Shown: piece by piece, positions 18,223-26,335 of the stretch | How positions within the stretch are numbered: the first letter of the stretch is position 1 | Layout: every line of letters starts with the position of its first letter | Notes under the pieces: generated by a model | What the model saw: the letters and a program-made list of their open reading frames with translations, nothing else | Databases searched by the model: none | Told to the model about the DNA's origin: nothing | Translations under genes and position numbers: made by a program | Assembly: GCF_014764505.1 (NCBI RefSeq) | Contig: NZ_JACXWX010000009.1 | Coordinates: 62,001 to 126,000, forward strand | DNA length: 64,000 nucleotides | Reading direction: 5' to 3' | Source: Phormidium tenue FACHB-886 | Lineage (GTDB): Bacteria > Cyanobacteriota > Cyanobacteriia > Elainellales > Elainellaceae

Positions 18223-18882
18223 TTAAGTTTTTACAGTCCGCTGCTGCTGCAGGTAGGCAAAGACACTCTTGTCGCCAATGTCATCTGGGATCGCTTGCAC
18301 TGCCTTCCGCAGCGCAAAAATTAGAAACAGAACTGCCCAGCTCGCCAACAGGACTTTTTCCACAGCGATCGGCAAAATTTCTGCCATGTGCCCCAGCAGC
18401 AGCAGCGGTACAATCGGCACAAGCAGCTTCGTTTCCAGACGATTGAAACAAAACGCTTCCTTAAAAAAGATTCCGTTTAGAGCCGCAAACAAACAGCCAA
18501 CTCCTAGCAACGTTAAAGGCTGCTGGTACACCGTCAGCACAAACGGCTCAGGGCTGAAGTGCGCCACTGCCAGCGAAGCAACCGCCCCAACTGCCCAGAA
18601 AACCTGAAGCGCCCGATGCAGCGCCACCATATAAATGTGAATCATCAGCAAGCTGACTGCCAGCGCCAAGGCAAACCCCGTATAAAGCGGCGAGAGCAGC
18701 CCTAACACCGTTGGCGTTTCCCCTTGCCACAGCAGCAGCGCGGTAGCGATCGCAAAACAGAGTGCCGCTACCAACAAACCCGCCCGATACACGATCACCC
18801 CTTGGCGATCAGTTGGGGTAATCGTAAACTCACCAAACTGCCCCTGGTAAATCTCGATTGGCTGCACAGATCCTTCACTCAT
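18223..18882 (-). CDS. DUF2301 family membrane protein
   Basis: About 219 residues from the start MSEGSVQPIEI, chosen because AGGAG lies 9 bases upstream; the longer frame from 18960 has no such site. A short soluble N-terminus (YQGQFGEFTITPTDRQGVIVYR) precedes about seven membrane spans, with the conserved-looking EAFCFNRLETKL loop. This matches the DUF2301 family, found mainly in cyanobacteria, whose function is not known. It lies upstream of the PlsY fusion on the same strand with a 74-bp gap. Confidence 0.75.
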   Translation of the reverse strand: MSEGSVQPIEIYQGQFGEFTITPTDRQGVIVYRAGLLVAALCFAIATALLLWQGETPTVLGLLSPLYTGFALALAVSLLMIHIYMVALHRALQVFWAVGAVASLAVAHFSPEPFVLTVYQQPLTLLGVGCLFAALNGIFFKEAFCFNRLETKLLVPIVPLLLLGHMAEILPIAVEKVLLASWAVLFLIFALRKAVQAIPDDIGDKSVFAYLQQQRTVKT

Positions 18883-18972
18883 GGCTCTTGCTCCTGCTTC
18901 ACTTCCTAAAGAATACCGCTGAGAACAGAGGTTTGGGTTCCTCCAGCTTTTCCCTTCCAAATAAGAAATCTC

Positions 18973-19782
18973 TCATCCGTTATCCTTCAAAACCACCTTC
19001 ACCGGGTCACTCCAGTTCAAGCGCATCTGAAAATGAGCATCACCGCCATTGATCGCAATTTCTACCCAGCCGTGGCTGCCCACTAGCGCCACCGGATTGC
19101 CTACCTCCACGTCGCTATAAACTCGACAGCCAGGCAGTGTCAGACGATTCACCTGAACTGACCACTGTTTACCCCAAACGACTTCACCTGGAATGTTTGT
19201 AATAACGTTGCCAAAGCGATCGATGTGCTGGATGTTGCCGATATAACCAGTTGGCGTAGTGGCATAAGCGGGAATAGGCAACTTGGCAAGGGTGTTGGGG
19301 TCGATCGCCTCTCCCAGTTTTGCCAGCGGAACGCCGCTAGCCAGATGTGCGCCTGCCGGCGCAAAGATATCGCGGCCGTGGAAGGTGCTGCTGGGTTCGG
19401 CAGCCCGCCAGTATTGCGTATGGGTTAGCTCCACCACCTGAACAATCGAACGGGATTGCACCAACCCGGTAAATAAACCATTGTCAGGTCCGACCAAAAA
19501 TCCGTCTGCCAGCTCCACAGCGATCGCCCGACGATTGCCACCTACCCCCGGATCAACCACTGCCACATGGACAGTGCCAATGGGGAAATAGGGGTAGGCG
19601 TTGATTAAGTTAAATTGGGCGGCTGTGATGTTTTGCGGTGAAATCTCGTGGGTCAAATCCACCACCCTAATTGCAGGATTGATCTGAGCAATCACCCCTT
19701 TCATAACAGCAACATAAACATCGTTTGAACCAAAATCACTCAGGAGCGTGATCAGGTGATTGCCAGATGTAGCCGAAGACAT
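18973..19782 (-). CDS. SAM hydroxide adenosyltransferase (DUF62)
   Basis: This 269-residue protein belongs to the DUF62 / chlorinase-fluorinase superfamily. Motifs are TLLSDFGSNDVYVAVMKG near 12-29, VVDPGVGG near 75, FHGRDIFAPAGA near 133, and RFGNVITNI near 188. The common non-halogenating members cleave S-adenosylmethionine with water to adenosine and methionine. The R-D-H set of such members seems present, and nothing suggests a halogenase. It is transcribed away from the znuA-like gene, with a Zur-like box in between. Confidence 0.9.
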   Translation of the reverse strand: MSSATSGNHLITLLSDFGSNDVYVAVMKGVIAQINPAIRVVDLTHEISPQNITAAQFNLINAYPYFPIGTVHVAVVDPGVGGNRRAIAVELADGFLVGPDNGLFTGLVQSRSIVQVVELTHTQYWRAAEPSSTFHGRDIFAPAGAHLASGVPLAKLGEAIDPNTLAKLPIPAYATTPTGYIGNIQHIDRFGNVITNIPGEVVWGKQWSVQVNRLTLPGCRVYSDVEVGNPVALVGSHGWVEIAINGGDAHFQMRLNWSDPVKVVLKDNG

Positions 19783-19990
19783 AGTGGAGCCTAGAAGGCA
19801 AAGTTGAATTTCTTCATAGTAATCAACTCATCCCGTTTTTAAATCAAAGGGGCAAAACCCCGCAGGAGCGCCCTGCCAAAGCCCTGCCAAAATTTCGGCA
19901 GGTTTAGGGAAAATTTGGTGAGTTTGTATCGCTTTTTTGCTTCACAGTTGACAGGTCAGCTCCAGACCTCTAGGATTGCAGAGTCTAGAA

Positions 19991-20005
19991 TGAGTATCAT
20001 TATCA
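19991..20005. promoter_or_regulatory. Zur-box-like operator
   Basis: Read on the minus strand this 15-mer is TGATAATGATACTCA. It matches 12 of 14 defined positions of the cyanobacterial Zur consensus TGATAATNATTATCA as I recall it. It lies 273 bp upstream of the znuA-like start, between znuA and the divergent SAM hydrolase gene, which supports zinc-dependent repression of znuA. A Fur box would look similar. Confidence 0.65.
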
Positions 20006-20040
20006 TTTTTAGAATGATGTTTAAAAGGGGCTTTTAGTCC

Positions 20041-20165
20041 TTGAGGTTGGTGATCCTCCCTTGCTCCCTTGGAAAGGGGGAGCCGAGCTGCTCAAAGTCC
20101 CCTTTTCTGGGCTTTGCCTTCTCGACTTGCCTTCTTGAAGAGTAGGGGATTTAGGGGGATCGAAT
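20041..20165. repeat. Cyanobacterial interspersed repeat-like segment
   Basis: This GC- and purine/pyrimidine-skewed segment contains a hairpin GCTCCCTT...AAGGGGGAGC (about 20063-20083) and ends with GGGGATTTAGGGGGATCG. Such CCCCTAAATCCCCC-type sequences are spread through intergenic regions of many filamentous cyanobacteria. It lies inside the long znuA leader. Only one copy is in this window, so repeat status rests on recollection. Confidence 0.45.
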
Positions 20166-20277
20166 CACTTAACAGTTGAGAAAAGTCTCTCAAACATTTT
20201 CTTAAAAGCTGTTTCCCGCAGCCGAAGCGCACAAGACTCGTTGCACCCGAGCAAAACTTACTTCCAGAAGGTTGAGC

Positions 20278-21330
20278 ATGTCTTCTAATTTTCTTAAGCG
20301 TCGATTTGCTGAACAGCGCTCTGTCAAACCATACGCTGCCAAATGGCAATTGCAGCTAGCGATCGCTGCTCTCCTAACCGGATTAGCAGGCTGTGCCTCC
20401 ACAACCACAGCCCCTACTCCTGCATCGTCTGCCGCAGAGACAGCTGACAGTAAGCCTCTAGTTGTTGCTACCACGCCAGTACTCTGCGACTTAACCAAAC
20501 AGATCGCCGCCAGCACGATTGATCTAAAATGCCTCATCCCAACCGATGCCGACCCCCACGTTTACCAAACCAGCCCAGAAGACAGTAAGGCGATCGAAAC
20601 TGCCCAGCTGGTGCTTTATGCAGGCTACAACTTCGAGCCAGGTCTAATCAAAGTTATTGAAGCCAGCTCCAATACAGCCCCCAAGGTTGCAGTCGATGAA
20701 CTAGCAGTTCCCCAGCCGCTGCAGGGTGAAGAAGGACATGACCACGAAGCCGCAGCAGGTGAAGAACACGACCATGAAGGAGCTGATCCACACGTTTGGC
20801 ACAATGCCCAAAATGGTATCCGCATCACTGAAGTGATTAACGAGAACCTGACCAAGCTGCAGCCGAATCAAGCCATACTCTATGCCGACAACACTGAAAA
20901 ATTGACAACCGAACTCGCACAGATTGATAGTTGGATCAAAACTCAGATCGCCACGATTCCTGCTTCATCTCGAAAACTAGTTACTACTCATGATGCGCTA
21001 GGCTACTATGCCAACGCCTACAACATTCCGATCGAAGGTGCATTGAGCGGCATCACCACCGACGAAAAGCCAACTGCTGCACGGGTCAAAGAGCTAGTCG
21101 ATGAAGTGGAAGCATCCGGCGTTCCCACTATTTTTGCTGAATCGACGATTAACCCAAACTTAATTGAAACAGTCGCTAAAGAATCGAACGTGAAAGTCTC
21201 AGATCAAGAGCTGTATGCCGACACGCTAGGCGCACCAGGTTCAGCGGGCGATACCTATCAGAAAATGCTAATTGCCAACACCGAAGCAATCGTCAAAGGA
21301 TTGGGCGGTCAGCTCACCCCGTTCCAATAG
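20278..21330 (+). CDS. znuA: Zinc ABC transporter substrate-binding protein
   Basis: The 350-residue lipoprotein-like protein has a basic N-terminus, a hydrophobic stretch and a lipobox-type LLTGLAGCAS near residue 37, so it is probably anchored at the membrane. The mature part is a cluster A-1 metal-binding protein: DPHVYQTSPED, a His/Asp/Glu-rich loop (EEGHDHEAAAGEEHDHEGAD) typical of zinc proteins, ADPHVWHN, and TTHDALGYYANAY. The ATG at 20278 has AAGG 7 bases upstream and is preferred over TTG 20272. The permease and ATPase genes are not adjacent. A Zur-like box upstream favours zinc over manganese. Confidence 0.87.
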   Translation: MSSNFLKRRFAEQRSVKPYAAKWQLQLAIAALLTGLAGCASTTTAPTPASSAAETADSKPLVVATTPVLCDLTKQIAASTIDLKCLIPTDADPHVYQTSPEDSKAIETAQLVLYAGYNFEPGLIKVIEASSNTAPKVAVDELAVPQPLQGEEGHDHEAAAGEEHDHEGADPHVWHNAQNGIRITEVINENLTKLQPNQAILYADNTEKLTTELAQIDSWIKTQIATIPASSRKLVTTHDALGYYANAYNIPIEGALSGITTDEKPTAARVKELVDEVEASGVPTIFAESTINPNLIETVAKESNVKVSDQELYADTLGAPGSAGDTYQKMLIANTEAIVKGLGGQLTPFQ

Positions 21331-21464
21331 AATCTTGCAGGATATAGCACCGCGCGCTTGAATGAAGTTAGCTTATTTTTTTGAAGCTGTCTGGCTTTAA
21401 GACAGGTGGCGTTAAAGTATAAGCTACCCCGCAAACAGCGATCGCACCTATTGAGAGGGAAGAA

Positions 21465-21581
21465 ATGCAAAACCCAGCTTGGTTAGATTGGATTGCCGGA
21501 GGGCTGGCGATCGCCATTCTCTTGGGTGGCTTGTTTTTGCTGCTCAAAGGCGTTTCGGCGATGGGACAGAAGAAGCAATGA
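21465..21581 (+). CDS. 38-residue single-span membrane protein
   Basis: ATG 21465 follows GAGGGAAG closely. The product is MQNPAWLDWIAGG, then a hydrophobic span (LAIAILLGGLFLLL), and KGVSAMGQKKQ at the end. It is one membrane helix with a basic tail, like the small subunits of cyanobacterial photosynthetic or NDH complexes. I do not recognise it as any named small subunit. It is 134 bp downstream of znuA and converges on the methylase gene. Confidence 0.5.
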   Translation: MQNPAWLDWIAGGLAIAILLGGLFLLLKGVSAMGQKKQ

Positions 21582-21596
21582 ATCAAAAGTGATGAA

Positions 21597-23630
21597 TCAG
21601 AAGCAATGAACTGCTTCGATCTCGCTGTCTGTCAGACCATAGAGTTGATACACTAGCTGGTCGATCGCCTCATCGATTGCCGCATCAGGTCGATCGAGTG
21701 CAAGCTGTTGATCGACGCAGCCGATCAACTTCTGATAGGTCTGGCGCATCTCTAAATGATTGAGCGAATCATGAAGCGGCATAGGTAGCTGCCGGAGCTG
21801 TGGTGAGCCCACGCGCAAATAGCCACCCTGTAGCTGATTCCCAGCAAACTGTCTGGAAAAATAGAGCTGAATCAGTCGGCTATTGAGAATTCCCAGCAGA
21901 CATCTCAGATCCAGCGCCGCGATCGCTCGAATCAGCGTGGTCGATTTGCCCGCCCAGATTGTACCTGCAGCATCCAATGCGCATTCCAGCGATCGCGTCA
22001 TTCCCGCCACAATAATCTTGGGCTGGATTGCCTGCGAATAGCGCTTGGGTGGCAGCTGATCGATCACCGCGATCGGAATAATCGGATGCCGGTAAGATTG
22101 CCCCAAATAGCGCATGGGCTTTTCTCCCCACAGCAGGCGATAGCGATCGATCGTGCCGCTATTCACCAGTTTCACGCCTACAGCAGTCGCAGAATCCTGG
22201 ATAAAAGGCTGCATGGCATAAGCCTCTGCTACCGTTGCTGCTCCCGTAACATTGGCGAACGAGGCTAACTTAGGAAGCTGGCTCAAACGGTTGAGCAAGT
22301 CGAACTGGTGCGGTTGCTGGGTCAATAGCCAGGGAGCTGCAGAGCAAGGTACTTTCAGGCTGTAGGCAGAGCAAACTCGCTCCAAGCTCTCCATCTGCTC
22401 ATACCAGATCCTGTGGTGTGTAATATCAGCTTGCCTTCTTCTTTGTGCAACATACACCAGGGGATAGACCAGAGCCGAGAATGCTGACGCTCTGGAGTAA
22501 TCCCGTAAAGCCAGCAGCGTTGTCTGCTGCGTGAGGAGCGATCGAGCTGCTGCCGCATAGTTTGCCGATGCTAGCTTATTTGGAACAACTAAACTTGTGA
22601 ACCCATCAGGTTTACAAAGCGCTAGCGCTTTTTCAATAAAAATACAAAACAAATCCCAGTTGCCGATCGCCGTTTTGTAATGAGTGATGCAATAGCTACG
22701 CCACTTTGGTAAATATGCTGTCATCCACTCTGAATCAATATACGGAGGATTACCGATGACCACATCAAAGCAAGCTTCATTGGCATCATCGAGAATAGTA
22801 TTCTTGCAAACAATATTTTCACTTAGATCGCAAGCCGATGCCAGCAACTCACCTTCTAAACGCTGCAGATCTAAACACAGCTTTGTCACCAGAACAGCAT
22901 CTGGATCAATATCTATTCCGTATATGTGATCTTGAAGAATACGCGATCGCTCTGCAAGCGTCAGGCTCCATTTACCAGTTTCGTTTTGCTGAATTGGCTG
23001 CGTCCAGGGTTCCAAATGCTGCAGATATATCTGAAGATACCAATCCATCAGAAGTTGGTATGCCGACAGTAAAAAAATGCCGCCACCACAAGCCGGATCA
23101 AGAATCTTTAGCTGCAGCGGACTATTTTCTGCCTCCAACCGTCGCTTCAGCGTGTTCTGCAAGATGTAATCAACGATCGCCTCAGGCGTGTAATAGCTAC
23201 CTCTAGCTTTACGAGTGTCTGTTGGATCACCGCTCAGAAGGCACTCATAAACCTGACCTAAGCAAGCGATCGGCAGTGGTGCATCTTGGGCTTGCTCTAG
23301 ATGCAATAGGCTATGAATCAGCTGACGAAGACAACCATCTGAAGCAGGAGCGATTGTCCATCTCTGCTGCCACGGATGATTGCAGCCCACAAGCTGCCGC
23401 CAAAGCTGATGCAGCCGCTCAAATAAACAGCAGGCTTCGCTGAGCGATTGCAGATTACCAGCCAATAGAATAGCGCGCTGTTCGCCAAGATAAAGCGCTA
23501 GAACCGCAACGATAACAGTCTGAGTAATGGAATAACACTGGTTAATAGCAAGGTCAGGATATTGATGGGTCAGATCATTGATGATCGCCTTTTGCCACCC
23601 CCTAATTAGCTTTAGCAGCGATTGGCTCAT
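21597..23630 (-). CDS. Eco57I-like DNA N6-adenine methyltransferase
   Basis: The 677-residue protein has the methyltransferase SAM-binding motif ILDPACGGGIFLLSAYQLL (about 178-196) and the catalytic NPPY motif in DVVIGNPPYIDSEW (about 290). It ends in a TaqI/type-IIG-like specificity region (GNQLQGGYLRVGSPQLRQLP). The N-terminal 150 residues show no obvious PD-(D/E)xK nuclease, so it may methylate only, or be a reduced type IIG enzyme. Its ATG overlaps the yedK stop as ATGA, giving translational coupling in the cobO-like / yedK / methylase operon. Confidence 0.82.
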   Translation of the reverse strand: MSQSLLKLIRGWQKAIINDLTHQYPDLAINQCYSITQTVIVAVLALYLGEQRAILLAGNLQSLSEACCLFERLHQLWRQLVGCNHPWQQRWTIAPASDGCLRQLIHSLLHLEQAQDAPLPIACLGQVYECLLSGDPTDTRKARGSYYTPEAIVDYILQNTLKRRLEAENSPLQLKILDPACGGGIFLLSAYQLLMDWYLQIYLQHLEPWTQPIQQNETGKWSLTLAERSRILQDHIYGIDIDPDAVLVTKLCLDLQRLEGELLASACDLSENIVCKNTILDDANEACFDVVIGNPPYIDSEWMTAYLPKWRSYCITHYKTAIGNWDLFCIFIEKALALCKPDGFTSLVVPNKLASANYAAAARSLLTQQTTLLALRDYSRASAFSALVYPLVYVAQRRRQADITHHRIWYEQMESLERVCSAYSLKVPCSAAPWLLTQQPHQFDLLNRLSQLPKLASFANVTGAATVAEAYAMQPFIQDSATAVGVKLVNSGTIDRYRLLWGEKPMRYLGQSYRHPIIPIAVIDQLPPKRYSQAIQPKIIVAGMTRSLECALDAAGTIWAGKSTTLIRAIAALDLRCLLGILNSRLIQLYFSRQFAGNQLQGGYLRVGSPQLRQLPMPLHDSLNHLEMRQTYQKLIGCVDQQLALDRPDAAIDEAIDQLVYQLYGLTDSEIEAVHCF

Positions 23631-24334
23631 TGAGAATTTGGGCTGGCAGCGGTAGGCTGTGGCTCAATCGCATCGGTTGGCTCGATGCAGTCGGGGCTAT
23701 CGTTGCGAGGATTATTCACAGTGGTGCTAACGGGATAGGTGAGCATCGCTTCGTCCGAATAAGGACGCAGCAGCGACTGCAGACGATCTCCTTTTTGCAC
23801 CGCCGGATCAAGCCATTGCTCATAGTCTTGCGGCTCTAGAATGACGGGCATTCGATCGTGAATCGACTGCATTAGAGCATTGGCGGCTGTCGTGATGATG
23901 GTGCAAGACTCAATCTCGCTGCCATCAGGGCTTTGCCAATGTTCCCACAGTCCAGCAAACGCAAACGGCTGGCGATCGTCTAGCCCAAACCAATAAGGCT
24001 GCTTCTTGTCTTTAATCCGCTGCCATTCATAAAACCCATCGGCTGGAATTAAACAGCGACGGTATTTGAGCGCCGACCGAAAAGAGGGTTTTTCTGCTAC
24101 GGTTTCCGCTCTGGCATTGATTAGCCGCGCTCCCATCGTCGGATCTTTTGACCAAGAGGGAATTAACCCCCAGTGCAGATGCGTGAACTGGCGATCGTTT
24201 TGGGCAGCCCGCACCACAGCAACAGGCTGAGTCGGTGCAATGTTGTAGCGGGGGGCTAAGAACGGTGACTCTTCAAGCTCGAAATGCTCAGCGATTGCCT
24301 CCGCAGACTGGGTGAGAGTGAATCTACCGCACAT
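23627..24334 (-). CDS. yedK: SOS response-associated peptidase YedK (SRAP)
   Basis: The 235-residue protein starts MCGRFTLTQ, with the Cys2 that crosslinks to abasic sites in single-stranded DNA. It has the other HMCES/YedK marks: RYNIAPTQPV, WGLIPSW, INARAET, ADGFYEW (active Glu) and HDRMPVIL (active His). The start has a near-perfect Shine-Dalgarno AAGGAGG. The family shields abasic sites at replication forks. It lies 15 bp after the cobO-like gene and overlaps the methylase start by 4 bp. Confidence 0.95.
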   Translation of the reverse strand: MCGRFTLTQSAEAIAEHFELEESPFLAPRYNIAPTQPVAVVRAAQNDRQFTHLHWGLIPSWSKDPTMGARLINARAETVAEKPSFRSALKYRRCLIPADGFYEWQRIKDKKQPYWFGLDDRQPFAFAGLWEHWQSPDGSEIESCTIITTAANALMQSIHDRMPVILEPQDYEQWLDPAVQKGDRLQSLLRPYSDEAMLTYPVSTTVNNPRNDSPDCIEPTDAIEPQPTAASPNSQ

Positions 24335-24349
24335 GCAACTTCCTCCTTT

Positions 24350-25483
24350 TTAGAAATCAACGCCGCGCTTTAGATCAACACCTTTCTCCGCATAGTGTTT
24401 GTGGCTAAACACCTCCGAATGGACGCTCGCCAGATCGAAATACGCTGGCGGATGTTTGCAGCGTCCTGTAATAATCACCTCTGTATCCCGAGGTTTTCGC
24501 AGCAAAGCTTGGACGATCGGCTCTTCGGGCAACAGCTCCAAATCTACCGTCGGGTTTAGCTCATCCAAAATAATTGTTTTATATAGTCCAGAAGCGATCG
24601 CTGCCTTTGCCAGCTCCCAGCCCCGTTCTGCTTCCACATAATCTATTTCCTGCTGCTGCCCCCGCCAGACGATCGCATCCCGTCCACAGCGTTGATGATC
24701 TACCAGGCTGGGATAGCTCTGGTGAAGCGCTGCGATTGCTGCATCCTCGGTGTAGCCTGCACCGCCCTTGAGCCACTGCAAAATCAAAACTCGGTGCGAT
24801 TTATCCTGGCTGATCCCCTTGCCGATCGCCTGTAGCGCTTTGCCAAGGGCGCTGGTCGATTTGCCCTTGCCTGCCCCCGTGTAGATTTCGATCCCCTCGA
24901 TGCCATGGGCCATTGCGTTGGGATGGTGCTGCGGCTTCATCTCAGAGTGCAGATCGGCAATCTCCAGCAACGACGGTGGCGCACCCCGCCCAGTCGCAAT
25001 GATTTCTAGTTCCTCCGGTTTGTGCTTCAGCGTTTTTACAACTTCGTCGGCAGGCAGCAAGCCCAGATCCAGCACCGGGTTAATTTCATCCAGCACCACA
25101 ACCGAATACAGCCCAGAAGCAATCGCCCCTTTTGCCACATCCCAACCGCGCTGAGCCTCCAGCCGATCAAAGCGAGTAATCTCTTCAGCGCTAAAAAACT
25201 CGGCTCTTCCTGTGCGAACTTGATCGATCAGATGCGGGAAGCTGCGCCTGAGCGCCTCGATCGCTGCATCCTCGTCATACGTCCGTCCGGGTCCTTTCAA
25301 AAAACGCAGCAGCAGCACCCGTGTTTGAAAACCCGTTTGAATGCCCAAGCCGATCGATCGCAGTACCACTCCCAGCGCCGCCTGCGACTTCCCTTTACCT
25401 GCGCCGTCGTAGACGTGAATTTGTCCGATCAATCGCTCAGTACGAGTCTGAGCCGTGCGAATACCGATCCCAGTCCTTATCAT
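24350..25483 (-). CDS. Tandem CobO-like P-loop adenosyltransferase
   Basis: This 377-residue protein consists of two CobA/CobO-type ATPase domains in tandem, about 20-180 and 195-370. Each has its own Walker A (YDGAGKGKSQAALG and YTGAGKGKSTSALG), a matching GWxxAKxAIASGLY segment, and a DEINPV / DELNPT Walker B. Single-domain homologues are cob(I)yrinic acid a,c-diamide adenosyltransferases of the B12 pathway. The doubled form is, to my knowledge, common in cyanobacteria and its role less certain. It is first in the operon with yedK and the methylase. Confidence 0.85.
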   Translation of the reverse strand: MIRTGIGIRTAQTRTERLIGQIHVYDGAGKGKSQAALGVVLRSIGLGIQTGFQTRVLLLRFLKGPGRTYDEDAAIEALRRSFPHLIDQVRTGRAEFFSAEEITRFDRLEAQRGWDVAKGAIASGLYSVVVLDEINPVLDLGLLPADEVVKTLKHKPEELEIIATGRGAPPSLLEIADLHSEMKPQHHPNAMAHGIEGIEIYTGAGKGKSTSALGKALQAIGKGISQDKSHRVLILQWLKGGAGYTEDAAIAALHQSYPSLVDHQRCGRDAIVWRGQQQEIDYVEAERGWELAKAAIASGLYKTIILDELNPTVDLELLPEEPIVQALLRKPRDTEVIITGRCKHPPAYFDLASVHSEVFSHKHYAEKGVDLKRGVDF

Positions 25484-25716
25484 GGCTGTTAGAGGAGAGT
25501 GTCTGGACTTACTATGTTAGTGAATTGTGCCAATTGCTGAGCGAACCGTCGTTAGCGTGCTCAACTGCCCAAATCGTATCGCCATCTTACGTTAGTTGCC
25601 GCTACTTATAGCGTTAGCCTGAAAAATAATTGCGATTCTCCTCCTATCCCTGGCATCCAATCTCGCCAGCTTGACTAAAATAATTAGGCAGACTGCCCTA
25701 CTCCCCCCACTCCCTC

Positions 25717-26304
25717 ATGTTTTTCGATGACCTGCCCAATTTCTTGCCCTTCCGCACCGTAGCGCTGCAAACCCTCTTTATCTTTATGTCTGTGGCGATC
25801 GAGGCAGCAGCGTTTCAGCGCCATCTGAAGCTAGATCCTAGCGAAAGCGTTTATTTTGCAGCAGCACTCAACCTGTTTTGTGTGGTAGTAGGCTGGCTGG
25901 CGTTCTTCATATTATTTAATGTATTGAGTGTACTGCCGGGGAATGGGCTGGCACCGCTAATCAACTTCATCTTTTTTGATAATTGGTCAAGCGAGACGGC
26001 AACAGCGTTGATCCTAAGCTGCTTTGTCATCTTCTTTGCCAGTATTGCCATCAAGGAACTGGGACTGTTGGGGATGCGCTATCTGATACTGGCAGATGCG
26101 CCGAAGCTAAAATCCGTCGAGCCAGCACCTAGCACTACGCCTGATGACGCTACGCCTGCCAATAATAATATTCCAGTATTTGTCCGAACCGAGCGTCCAG
26201 AACGGACTGAACTGCGGGCAGAACTCCGGGCAATTTTGTTCGCTAATGCCTGGAGCTATAGCGCTATCCTGGTGGCGCTGCTGGTTCGGCAAGCCTTTCT
26301 CTAA
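25717..26304 (+). CDS. fraC: Filament integrity protein FraC-like
   Basis: The 195-residue protein has about four membrane spans (ALQTLFIFMSVAIEAAAFQ, NLFCVVVGWLAFFILFNVL, ALILSCFVIFFASIAIKELG and a C-terminal span) with an acidic/proline-rich cytoplasmic loop near 135-165. Size, topology and gene order (followed by a FraD-like protein and an ABC-2 permease) match fraC of the Anabaena fraCDE operon. FraC there locates at septa and is needed for filament integrity and cell-to-cell transfer. The call rests mainly on synteny and topology. Confidence 0.8.
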   Translation: MFFDDLPNFLPFRTVALQTLFIFMSVAIEAAAFQRHLKLDPSESVYFAAALNLFCVVVGWLAFFILFNVLSVLPGNGLAPLINFIFFDNWSSETATALILSCFVIFFASIAIKELGLLGMRYLILADAPKLKSVEPAPSTTPDDATPANNNIPVFVRTERPERTELRAELRAILFANAWSYSAILVALLVRQAFL

Positions 26305-26335
26305 CCCACCTCATTAAATTTGCGCCCCCATAGCT

